A stretch of DNA of 64,000 bases from NCBI RefSeq assembly GCF_933775445.1, contig NC_065877.1:19220001-19284000 (forward strand), in the 5' to 3' direction. Every line of letters begins with the position of its first letter. Within the stretch, counting starts at the first letter, position 1. The notes beneath the pieces were generated by a model, which saw only the letters and a list, made by a program, of their open reading frames with translations, was not told the DNA's origin and did no database searches. Source of the stretch: Argentina anserina (Eukaryota; Streptophyta; Magnoliopsida; Rosales; Rosaceae). The translations under genes were made by a program, and so were the position numbers. Positions 32,387 to 43,254 of this stretch are shown here, piece after piece.

Positions 32387-34207
32387 CCATGCTTGCTTAC
32401 ATGTCTCCAATTCAACTTAATGTGCTTATGTGCTACTTGGTTGTTTAACTAGTACGCTTCGTTATGTTGAACTCTCTTTAGCATATGTTTAGTATTGAAC
32501 GCTTCGTTAATTCTAAATAAATAAAAAGTCTTAACGATTAGATGAACCGTTTCGGACTCTAATTAGAATTGAAATTGAAATGGACTTGTAAAGAATCGAA
32601 ATACTTGCTGCCTATACGTTGTTATATGCGTGTCATACATGTTTCTTGAGTAGAATTCGTGTTTTGATTATGTGATGAGTGGTAGATCAATTGTATATAA
32701 GTAATTTATGATTTATTTTAAGTAGTAGTTTTAGAATCCAAATCAAATCCCCCATTAACATGATAAGTTTTGAGGCCCTTTTGATTCCCCAGACTGAACG
32801 ATCCATGCTTATTCTATACTAACGATGATGTTTTTCAGGGTATTTTATAGACGTTCTAACAAAACGATCTATCAGATACTACGTTAGAATGAGTTTGCTT
32901 ACATCAGAGCGCTGATTTATATTGCCTAGGAGATGTTTCAACAATAGATTGAACATAGACTCCCAATTTTCCTGGAAAGAGGTAGCAAGATCAATCATTG
33001 AGGAGTTTTAGGATATTTTTGTTTTCAGCTTTAGCAGTTGATGACTCCTCTTCATGTGACATGATACTTTGGAGAATATCTCTCATCAGTCATGGGGATA
33101 GTGATAAAAACCAATATTCTTAGTTGGCTTCTGGTGTGGCAAACTCTTGAAAAGTGACAAATGTCTAATTGAATCTTCTTCTGTTTTGAGAGGATCATGT
33201 ATATTTAAGTTCTTGTTGTCTACTGGTATATTTGAGAGTGCCGACTATTTTTCTTGTGTTATTTATATGTATGTATGTATGTATGTATAGGAAGAAGTTG
33301 TGAGAAAAACTCAATCATTTGAAAGATTAAAAGTGGAAGCTGAGAAGTGTCTCACACAGAGTGAAAATATTGCCAATGAAAGATGGACCTTGAATCCGCA
33401 GTTTATGCCTAGTGTAGGTCAAGTTTTTCATATTTATGATTTGTTCATTAAGTTCCCAGTATGTGCTCTCAAAATGTTTATTTATTTTGCATTTGGAGCT
33501 TCAAACTTCTCCTGCCATAAAAAAAATTTAAAATTACTGCACCCTCACAAAACTTATTATCCTATATGAATCATTGAGAATGTGTTGTCATTGGTTCTGA
33601 ATTTAGTTTTAATCAGATGCTAAATAGTGCTTGTTGATGAAACCCCTAATGCTGCATTTGGTGCAATGTTGAAGATATTACTTTGGGTTGTTGTCTTGTC
33701 AATTCCTTCTTTCTTTTTTTTACTCTTGTAATCATTTAAGTTAAGGACTACTACATGTCTTCCATGTTAATTAGATAGGTCACTTGAGCATTAGGACCAC
33801 AATTGTGTGAAAATTATCCTTTGTTTTGAACTAATTACCATTACCTTCTAAATATGCGTCAGAATTACAATTTTATTAGGCATTGAATGGTCTGGAACTT
33901 GTGTGTTTTCTGGGGGTCAAATACTTCAGTGCTTCCCCACAATTTTGTCTTGAAGTTCATTGATTTTTGTTTTACGTTTTCTAGTTTCTGGGAGTCTTGA
34001 ATTCAAAGAAGGCCAAACTAAGAGAGCTCCGGGACAAGCTCTCAAAGCGAAGAAGCAGCCACAAGAAGAGGAAGAGACAGACAAAACTGAAAACTTGTCA
34101 GTGATGATGAGAATAGTGTGGTAGAATCTTTGAAAGATCCTACAGCTTTTTGCAAGGATATCCAATCTAGTAGGTCTCAAGGTCGAAAGAGAACATTGGA
34201 GAAATAG

Positions 34208-34825
34208 ACTCACACCCGTCCATTCCAAATTCAACATTTTTCTGCTCCATATAAAGAGGAGGTAATGAAATTCTAGGTTTGACTATTTTAGGAACCTGTA
34301 TATATTGATTTTGTTCCAGATCCGAAGATCTGATTCTCGTTATTTGGTGGTTGATGCGTTCGATGACTGGAAAACGGATAATATTTATCATTTAGGAGAT
34401 GCGTTATCTGTGCTCAAATTTTTCATCTCCCATATAGATATAGGCTTGAAATAGTAGTAGTCCTGTTCATCATTTGGACTATGACTGGAGGTCAATTTTT
34501 GTAGAAAAATGCTTCTTGTGTTAGTTTGTTTTATTCATGAGTTAAGAATAGCTAAAGATTTAGTAGATGTCCAGATTTAAGTTAATATCCTCATTATCTG
34601 GTAGTTGATGCGGTTATAGACTTGTTACTATTCATTTTCTTTCCGATCTGCGGTGGTTTTTCCAACTGACAGTACTTATATGTTCGTGACTATAAAAATG
34701 TAGCGTAGGGCGTGAAACTTGATGTTTTGTGCTAAAATGTCTTTGAATTGTTGCAAGTCTTATTCACTTCATTAACAGAATTTATAATATTATGACTGAT
34801 TATACAGTATCTCGACGAACTTCCG
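34208..34825. other. Intergenic, nothing coding seen
   Basis: Follows the XRCC4-like stop; probably old 3' UTR and flank. No RNA gene recognised. Confidence 0.5.
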
Positions 34826-35610
34826 ACCCCAAAATTTCGAGCTTAAAAACTCAAAATTCTAAAGTCGTTAAACACAAAATAATCTCAAATAAATCGAAAT
34901 CATTTAAGTGTAACAGCGGATCAATTCTGAGTTCTCAATACAACTCAGACAACCAATTATTACAACCCAAATTTATAATCCATACACAAAATGGAAATGT
35001 AATAATCCTCACAAATCACTCACAAATCTCACAAATGAAATTACACAAATCCTCACACACAAATCCATGCTAAAACCTCACCACAAGTAGGATCCGAATG
35101 ACTTCGAGCCTCTGTAGTCGACACTCAACCTCCACTAAACAGCACCTGCGGAATTATCCCCTACACCATCGAATTGGTGCACCGGGATTGTAAACACAAA
35201 CCCGGTAAACTTATAGCTCGTATGAGTAAAATCAAAATACAATTCGTATATCAAAATATACGAAAGATCACAAAACAACAAATATAAATGCCCTCATGAG
35301 TCAATGGTCAGCCCATCTGGTTGACCCAAAGAAATATGAAAGAAAACGCTCATGAGGAAATTAAGTAACCCTTCTGGTTACCCAATGCATTTATAATACG
35401 GGTACCAAGAACGCTGGTACACATCTGTTACCCCTCTCGTAATACACCGTTGATATTGGATAGCCACCCGCTACCCAACATCCAAATAAACTGAGTACCC
35501 ATGAGCAGATAACCACCCGTTACCTCACATGCAGTACTAAGGCAGACAAACTAGAGCTCTAACTGTATCGTAACTTTCGCCCGGCCAAAGGCTAGGTTCC
35601 GACTTGCCAA

Positions 35611-35850
35611 CACGTACAATAATCTCACATCATATTGTACCAAATCACGTCCGAAGACAAATCAATATTTTAACAATCTCAATGTTAAAATCACGTACAA
35701 TAATCTCACATCATATTGTACCAAATCACGTCCGAAGACAAATCAATATTTTAACAATCTCAATGTTAAAATCACGTACAATAATCTCACATCATATTGT
35801 ACAATTCAAATCACATGCTCAATACATTCACAATAAAATCATAACAGTAT
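35611..35850. repeat. 81-bp tandem repeat in LTR, about 2.6 units
   Basis: cacgtacaataatctcacat starts at 35611, 35692 and 35773. Each unit holds the inverted pair gtacaat...attgtac, so each can form a hairpin. The related LTR has the same unit starting at 44015, 44096, 44179 and 44262. Confidence 0.92.
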
Positions 35851-36391
35851 ATTATATAGCAAACTATATATATTCGTACTTATTTACCATTTATACAATA
35901 TATATATAGTCCACTATATCCTATACATGTCATATTTCACAAACACATGCTCACTACACAATTTCTCGTCATTGAAATGACCATTTCTAATGAATTAATA
36001 ACAGTATATAACATAATGAACTATATATATATGTACTTATTACCCTTTATACAGTATATATGTAGTCCACTATATTGTATACATGTTTGTAATTCATTAT
36101 TAAATACTCTTGCAAAATATTGAATCACCGTGAGGGTAGATTCGTAAATATGTGAGATTTTACTCACCTTAACGACTCGAGCGTAATTCCACAATTCCCA
36201 ATGATAATTCCTTTCCTCGGTTTAACGATCACCTTGAAAAGATAAGAAAAGAATTTAGAATCGTTTCGTAACCTTTAATTGCCGAAACAGTAATAATCGG
36301 TTACTGTTCAGCAATTTTCGGTTTTACGAAGTTACTGTTCAATGGTACTATTCACTGTTACTATTCCCGGATACTGTTAAAATATGCAATT

Positions 36392-36672
36392 AATACGTAT
36401 TTCTGTACGTATAAATATTATATACGTATTTCTGTACGTATAAATACTATATACGTATTTCTGTACGTATAAATATTACTACGTATTTCTGTACGTATAA
36501 ATATTAATACGTATTTCTGTACGTATAAATATTAATACGTATTTCTGTACGTATAAATATTAATACGTATTTATGTACGTATAAATATTAATACGTATTT
36601 CTGTACGTATAAATATTAATACGTATTTCTGTATGTATAAATATTAATACGTATTTCTGTACGTATACGTAC
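36392..36672. repeat. 26-bp tandem repeat with TACGTA pairs, about ten units
   Basis: Units of tacgtatttctgtacgtata with short AT spacers repeat about ten times; the related LTR (45020-45170) has about five. Each unit has two palindromic TACGTA sites 12 bases apart. ACGT is the core bound by plant bZIP factors, so the array could be an enhancer-like part of the LTR. That role is inferred. Confidence 0.9.
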
Positions 36673-36859
36673 GATTTAAATGTAAATACAAATTCAGTAA
36701 ATAAAATTTACTAAATTACCCTTTTACAAAATTACTTTTTACATTTACTGAAAGTAATTTATATTTACATTTACCGAAGGTAAAATTTAATTACATTTAC
36801 CGTAGTAAATAAAAATTACATTTACATTTACCGTACACAGTAAATTACCAAAATACCCT

Positions 36860-37080
36860 TCTGTCAAAACTGTTCCCACCGCCGCACGTGGCGGCGCGTG
36901 TGGCACACGCACCACCTCCGGCGGGCCGCACGTGGGGCCCACGCGCCGAGGCTAACCACGGCGCGTATCACGCCACCGCCGCCTCCAAAACCACCCTCTT
37001 CCTTACCTCTGCCTTCCCACGGCCTCACACCGTGCCTAGCCCCCTCTACTCGCCCACACGCGCCGCCTAAGGCGGCGGCA
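36860..37080. other. GC-rich island inside the LTR
   Basis: A CpG-dense stretch (cgccgcacgtggcggcgcgt and similar) stands out from AT-rich surroundings. The matching stretch in the related LTR is at 45365-45560. It is part of the repeat, not a host gene. Confidence 0.8.
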
Positions 37081-37403
37081 TCTCTCCCGAAACCCTCCTC
37101 CTCCGATCTCCTCCGATCTCCTCCAATACTAATCCAACAACCACCAAAAACACAACAAAGCATCACAACAGACAACCTAAGCTAACCTTCACCTTAATCC
37201 AGCTTTTGGATCGTCGAATCGTCGCCGGAGAACTCGCGAAGCTGTCGGCGGAAACGCAGAACCTAGGCGACGTTGGTGGAGCTCCGGCACGGCATGCCTG
37301 GGTGCGTCGACCTCGGGGTCGACCAAGGAGGGCCGTGTGGTGCTTTCTGGGCAGGCGGTGCAGGCCACGGAGAGGTGGAGGCCGGAGATCGGGGAGAGAG
37401 AGT

Positions 37404-37411
37404 GAAGGTCG

Positions 37412-37473
<62 letters not shown>
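37404..37473. repeat. (GA)n microsatellite in the LTR
   Basis: More than 30 GA units. The related LTR at 46010-46080 has only scattered GAGA at this position, so the run expanded in this copy. It creates an artificial Arg-Glu reading frame. Confidence 0.95.
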
Positions 37474-37477
<4 letters not shown>

Positions 37478-37871
37478 AGAGAAGAGGGAGGCGGGCCGAA
37501 GAGATGGGTTTCTAATTATGGAAACCCTAGTTCTAAAACATTTCCTTTTATACCCCCTCCCAAAATCGGAAACTAACTTCCGTCGTTAATAACTTTTACG
37601 TACGTCGTCCGATTAGAACGCGTCACATACTCTCGAACTCGTATCGACGAGCTCTACAACTTTCGTGAAGGAAGTTTTCGCAACCGATCGACGGAATAAA
37701 AGTCGATATATACGTTGCGGAAACGTAACGTTTTTCAAATTAAACGTTCCGAGAACGTATCCGTCGCTCGTTTTATAACATCGCAACCAATCACATTCAT
37801 TCATATTAAAATTCCAAATTTTATAGAATTCAAATCAAACTTAAAATTGTTTGAAATTTAGGGTTATTACA

Positions 37872-39960
37872 TTCCCCATCAGTGACAGTGGCGGATTCAG
37901 AAATACATGTTAGGCAAGGCAAAAAAAAATTTAGGGTTGTGCTAACACACACCAAATTGCTATTTATACACCCCCTCTATGATAAGAGTTAATCATAAAG
38001 GGTGATAAAGCTAATTTAATAGGTGAATCTGTAGATTCAATTAAATTATAGTGATAGAATAATGGTGTAAATAGCACAACTCAAATTTTAATATGAACAT
38101 AATGCACTAATTGAAAAAAAAACTCAATAATAAAGAGACAACTTGTCATTGATCGACGATACGATAGTTATTCATGGCTCGATTTCATATTTTGAGAGAA
38201 CTCTTTCGACTTAGGGTCTAAGCTTTTTTGGTTTTGGGGAAGTACTAGAGAGATGTTCTATGTTGATTAGGTCATGAACTTAGAGATATAACCAGGTTTA
38301 ATTGTAGTATTAATCAACAATGAGGTTTAATTGTTGTATTGTGTCTTTATTTTTTATTTTCATTTATTTTAGTTTCCTATAAAGGCATAAATGATAGTTT
38401 TGGGTTTTGATTAACTAATAAAGAGATGCTAAAAAATGCCCTTTTGGCTTTAAAGAAAGAAAAGAAAAAAAAGGACCACCATGCATCTTCTTCTGCCCAG
38501 AATTTTGCCAAAGATTTGCCATTTTTCAATGGGTTACTCTAGGAAACCTCTACTTTCCAGGCAAGCAAGAAATTCTCAGTCTAGGCAAGTGCCTAAGCTT
38601 GGCTGTACATGGATAAATGTATGTTTTTTGTGTTCAAAGATATTGTTGGGATGCACTTTTGATCATTAGATAAGCATGGTAACTCCATTAGAATGCTAGA
38701 ACTGATTTAGATCCGGGCTCACATAATGCACACTAGTGTTCGATGAAATGCCAATGACATAACCAAACTGAATTAGTGGACTATTTTTTGTTTATTGAAA
38801 AACCAATCCTTCTTGTTTCATTCTCAGTTTTTGACATAACAAAAATTCAAAATTGCTCTTTTTTTTTGTATGGATCATTTTAGCTTTCGTTTCATGCAAA
38901 ATGGAGTTGATTTGAGAAACTTATGCTATTTCTAAACTTGTACCGTGTTTCAGCAATACTGCTGATTCTGCAATTTCGGTGACTTTGTTTCTGTGTTTAA
39001 CCATTCATTTGAACTCGAAATGTCTTGCAATTTTGAGACATTGTAGCTTTGCATGTCTACATTCATTCTGAAGATTTTCACTGGAAAATAATGAAAGATC
39101 AATCTTTGGTGAATTTTTCTCTCTTGGTACCTGTTTTCTGGAAATTTCTCAAACATGCAGTTCAACGATATAAAAATGTAAAAAAACTGATTTTAGATCT
39201 TTTACATTTTCTTTCAGTCCGCAATCTTTAGCAACTTAGATAGACATGCAAATGATGTTTTGAATATCTTCTAAGTAGTTTTGTTTATCTTCCAAGTAGT
39301 TTTGTGTATCTTCTGAGCTTCGATTCAGTGGTTGGGATTGTAATATGTATATTTAATTATCATAGTTTAAGGTAGATTGCCATTCCTTTTCTGTTATATG
39401 CATTTTTGAGAACTGCACTTTTATCGTAGGAGTTCAATTCCAAATTCTTATATCACTATGATCAATTCAGTTTGTCATTATAATTTTTTTTGCAGTGCAC
39501 TTGGTATCTTGCTCGACAAAACAGTAAAGAATTAAAGATAGATTTCCGTTGACATTTGCACCTTTAAGAAGTCATAGTATACACGAAAGCTTCACCGGTA
39601 CAACCCCATGCATCTTATACAATTTTATTTTATATATATTAAAAGCTAGCTAGCTCTGTTCTTTTGTATCATTATGTATTTATAAAATGAAATGACCAAA
39701 TGATATGGGATTATCTTTTCTGAACTGTCTGAGGTCTTATATCTATTCATTTGCGATATTTTTGTGCTTAAGTAAATCCAACGAGTAGGAATTAACAGAA
39801 GCTAAAGACGGATAGAGAAACAAATTACAGAAACAACGAGTAGCAAAAAAGAGCACATATCCAAGACTAGTACTTCCATCTCTCATTGAGTATATTCAAT
39901 ACTCATATGAAGCATACCGTTTCAAAAAGTGAGAAATTCCAGCAATATTCACAGCAAAAA
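37872..39960. other. Intergenic, AT-rich, no gene recognised
   Basis: About 2.1 kb with no reading frame I can assign and no clear element ends. Confidence 0.5.
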
Positions 39961-40051
39961 CTAATCCATAACTTTTATATTAGGTTTTAGAATAAAACTA
40001 TCGCATTATAAAGCGACTATATGAAGGAAACTTCTCGGGATCAATCAATGT

Positions 40052-41779
40052 TGGATCATAATTCTTATATATTCTAATGCCCTAAAACATGGAATTTACT
40101 TATTCTATGTGTTTAATTTAATTTAAACTAATTCATTTCCATATTTTGTAGAATATCTTGACAAGAATAGAAAAATGACAAGTCCCGAAAATTTTCCGAG
40201 CACAACCACTTTTAGTGGTGCCATGCATTTTCCGGCTAATTTTATGGAGGAGCAAATGAGGACTAACACATTGTTCTATCACAACTAGATCTCATCTTTT
40301 TAGTTAGGATTTAACTACACCACTTTTCTCTCTTTCTCACAAAAATCATGGCTCCCTATTGTCTAAAAATCACACATATCTTACATGTAAAAATCTTATT
40401 TAATTTTAGGTATAATCATCGCCTCTAGGTCCATCATTACTTAGTCATCCCTCACTTCTTCCATGATCACTCACTTCTTTATCATCCACTTCCTTTCTTT
40501 ATCACTCACTTCTTCCATAACCAACCACCTGACTCACTACACCATTATTTCTCATTTTTCTCTACTTTTCCATCATCATTCTCCTCTATAAAAACCTTCA
40601 TCACTACCATCTCCAACACACACCATTTTCCACCACCAACCAAGAGAAAGAGAGGAAGAGAACATTTCCATCTACCCATCTCATTCTAAAAACACCAAGT
40701 TTCATTACTTCATCATCCACTATTTTTCATACACTATCATCAAGAAAGGAGGAAGAAGAGGAGTCTAGCATCATTTGAGGATCTCCATCACCACCATGTC
40801 AAAATCTCCATGAGTTCATCCACATCATCCTTAACTTGAGATTCCTAGTCATTTCTCTACTCTCTTTTTACTTTGATGTTCATAAACATGTTGAAGTTTG
40901 TGTAATTGGTTATGAGTGAGTAGTTAGTTTGTTGGGACTAGGGTGAAAGCCCTAGCCAATCTTGTATGACATTCATATAAATATTTTGTTTGATGCACTT
41001 TTCATTAGCACTCTAATATGCTAGTTCAAAAGTTGAACATTCATGCTTAAACTTAATCAATTTGTGTATAATTGTTTATCATGACATGATGAATGATTAC
41101 GGCTTGATTAACCTTAGTTGTTTGAACCATGATAGAATATCATATGTGCATGTTAGAGTTGTGAACTACAATCACTTAGAGATAAGCATAGTTGGTTTGC
41201 ATGATTTATTCATCTCCAAACTTTATGCACTTAGGGTAATGCATTTGATACTTAACCGGATTCATATGCATGACTTGAGTAGTTAAGTACTACACCCGAG
41301 AGGGGTTGTTTGATACCAATAAAAGAGAATGTCCCTTATCATACCCGAGAGGGATACATAGAGAGAAATTGGCTAGTTAGAGTGGTATCATTTAATTTAG
41401 TAGCATCATTGTTCACAAGAGAAGTTATAGGTGGAAACATTAAGTCCTAACTTCATCTATTTCATCACATCTAGTTCAGCATAGCCTAGTTTACATTTTA
41501 AGTAGTCATTTAGTTTTTAAAAGTAACTCCACATCCGAAACAAATATGAATCACTACACCATCTTGCATATATCCACCATGAATTTGGGTTCACTTGTGA
41601 GCCTTGATTTGTGACTTGTACATTTGCATATTCTTCTAACATCCCTTAGGTTCTCCTAGCTAAAGAGGGTTTTTCCAATCCCTTGGGTACGATATCCCCT
41701 ACTCATAATCCCACTACACTATAACTTGACCCTTATATTTGAGGGTGACCTTTGAGTCGACAATCAACACCAACTGATG
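40052..41779 (+). mobile_element. LTR-like insertion, about 1.7 kb, probable solo LTR
   Basis: This stretch interrupts the old repeat: left flank ends caatcaatgt, right flank resumes tgtaatcggta. It contains a promoter-like ctctataaaaac (40582), a polyadenylation-like aataaaag (41320), and aatcccttgggtacgatatc near the right end, a phrase typical of gypsy LTR 3' parts. Exact ends and target duplication are not clear. Confidence 0.55.
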
Positions 41780-42501
41780 TAATCGGTATATATATTTAGT
41801 GACCATGTAAAAAATTATCTAATTCGGACCTCGTTTAATCGTCGCAATTTCCGGTAAACCAAAAACACCACTAATATGCCCTAAGGGAAGACCTATTACC
41901 AAGATGCGAACATCGAAAGCCGTTCGCAAATATGAAATCACCAAATTTTTGTCATCGATCGTGCGTAATCGCACCGAGGAAACTCATTTGGCAAAACCCC
42001 GGTCAATGATAGGAGCACTTTGTGCGACGTTCTTAACATGTTTTTACCTCAATTTGTACTTTGCTTCACCCTTATTGTTGTACTATTGAGTCATTGAGTC
42101 GTAGTAAGAGTCTTGGGCGGTATTTGCTGCATTTTTGTGCTTACATGAGTTAAAAACGCAGAATTGGTATAGAGTCCTAGTTTAAGTAGGAATCCTTGCA
42201 GGATTAGGAAACCTATTTTGATTAGGAGTCTTCATCTTTCTACGTTTTGGTCGCATTAACGATATCTTGAGAGTCCTTCTTGCATTATGAATCTTCTTTT
42301 AGACTAGAAAACATACCATTTGTAAAAATCTTTCTTGAACTTAAAATTTTATTCCGTAACTTTCCTAATCTTACTCTCCTATTCTAGTAACTTACTCGAT
42401 CTTTTTATATGAATTATCTTATCTTTTATTATTTTCAGATTGTACAATGAAGGAAAAAAATAAAGGAAAAGTCAAGTAAATGAGGAAAATAGAGAAAGAA
42501 T

Positions 42502-42850
42502 GAGACACCTACAAAGGATAAAATGAAGGAATTTATCACAGGAGATTTTACCCACCAATGACAAAAATAAATGAAAGAAAAAGAGAGAAAGAAAAAGAAA
42601 GAGAATAAAAAGATTTAATGCAAAAGAGAAAGAATGAGACATCTACAAAAGAGAAAAATAAAGAATTTATCAAAGGAGATTGCACCCACCAATGACAAAA
42701 ATAAGTGAAAGAATTTGAGGAGAAAGAAAAAAGAAGAGAATAAAAATAAATAATGCAAAAGAGAAAGAAGGAGACACCAAAAAACAAATTTATCAAAGGA
42801 GATTGCACACACCAATGATAAAAATAAGTGAAATAAATTGAGGAGAAAAA
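42502..42850. repeat. About 134-bp tandem triplication in the 5' LTR
   Basis: gagacacctac-type unit starts lie at 42502, 42636 and 42771, each followed by a purine-rich tract and gattgcacccaccaatgac-like sequence. The 3' LTR has the same three units at 50869, 51003 and 51138, so the triplication predates the insertion. The open frames on the minus strand (repeated FFSLF and GAISFDK) are products of the repeat. Confidence 0.9.
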
Positions 42851-43254
42851 GTCCAAGCTATAATATTCAAAGAGCCAAAACTCTTCCATAAATATCACAT
42901 CATTCACAAAGAAAAAACATCACTTCTCCTTTGCATTCAAGAGCCAAAACTCTACCAAAATACTACCTCAAACATCCTTCACCAAAACAGAAAGTCATTC
43001 TCCCCCATATACAAATTTCATCTCCACCAAAATCATCATTGAAGACACACCTCCAAGATTTCTACAACGTGTGTTCTCGCAACCCATCTCCACGGGTTTG
43101 TTCGTTTTTGATTTTTTATAATATTTTGTCTATGAAGATTGTAGTATGATGTTTGTGTGGGATTATTGTTTTTTATTAAGCATTGAAATTTTCAGATTGT
43201 TTGATTGGATTTTTGGATCTTTGCCGAATTGATGGTTTCCTATAATTAATGAAT

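Larger units (their letters stand above)
26623..32874 (+). mobile_element. Solo LTR in the XRCC4 intron, split by a nested element
   Basis: Starts TGATAGGAGCACTTTGTGC and ends GATCTATCA, the ends of the LTR family also seen at 42007, 50374 and 57235. The plus-strand LTR runs from 26623 to about 28040 and resumes near 32387 to 32874 (cccattaacatgataagtt, actaacgatgatgtttttca, as in the other copies). That leaves about 1.9 kb of LTR plus about 4.3 kb of nested DNA. A TATA-like tctataaaagg at 27653 fits an LTR promoter. No coding domain. Confidence 0.85.
26618..32879. other. Target-site duplication GATAC around an LTR insertion
   Basis: GATAC at 26618-26622 and at 32875-32879 exactly flank the TG...CA-bounded insertion in the XRCC4-like intron. 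Confidence 0.9.
25881..34207 (+). pseudogene. XRCC4: XRCC4-like DNA repair gene, decayed copy
   Basis: XRCC4 partners DNA ligase IV in non-homologous end joining. Exons: to 26144 (in frame from about 25881), 26233-26361, 33291 to about 33412, 33985-34207. The first two are intact and match the plant N-terminal head domain: PIFIKGTW, RFDLSITDG, RAAQWGQHVPDY, then LSWSFDKEGTKLEWRWKC. Exon 3 gives the coiled-coil start EEVVRKTQSFERL. Damage: no in-frame ATG before exon 1 (a TGA lies at 25827 and an acceptor-like CTAG at 25880-25883); in exon 3 the expected ESAVYA is in another frame (1-nt loss near 33390) and is followed by TAG with no proper donor; in exon 4, after GVLNSKKAKLRELRDKLSK, the acidic tail needs two more 1-nt shifts (near 34045 and 34105) to reach the stop at 34205. 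A missed upstream ATG exon is possible, but the frameshifts make a working protein unlikely. Confidence 0.85.
34826..37871 (-). mobile_element. LTR (solo, left end damaged), family of 43260-46441
   Basis: Begins gaccccaaaatttcgagc and ends gggttattaca, co-linear over its length with 43260-46441, but the left terminal TGTAAC has been replaced (cttccgacc). Contains three 81-bp tandem units, ten 26-bp ACGT-rich units, a GC-rich stretch (36860-37080), and a (GA)n run. TTCC occurs at both borders and may be the remains of a target duplication. No internal domain or second LTR adjoins it. It is listed on the minus strand because the copy at 7923 reads in the opposite direction. Confidence 0.75.

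Noticed and set aside
35611..36672. CRISPR-like regular repeats
   Set aside because: Direct tandem repeats with no unique spacers, in a plant LTR, present in two sister copies; no cas genes.
36864..37185. GC-rich open frames on both strands, also at 45373-46086
   Set aside because: Both sit at the same place in two copies of one LTR, differ in frame between copies, and match no protein family.
37206..37589. Open frames with long Arg-Glu runs
   Set aside because: Produced by the (GA)n microsatellite inside an LTR.
42548..42907. Minus-strand frame with repeated Phe-rich segments, also 50802-51200
   Set aside because: Caused by the 134-bp purine-rich tandem units in the LTRs.
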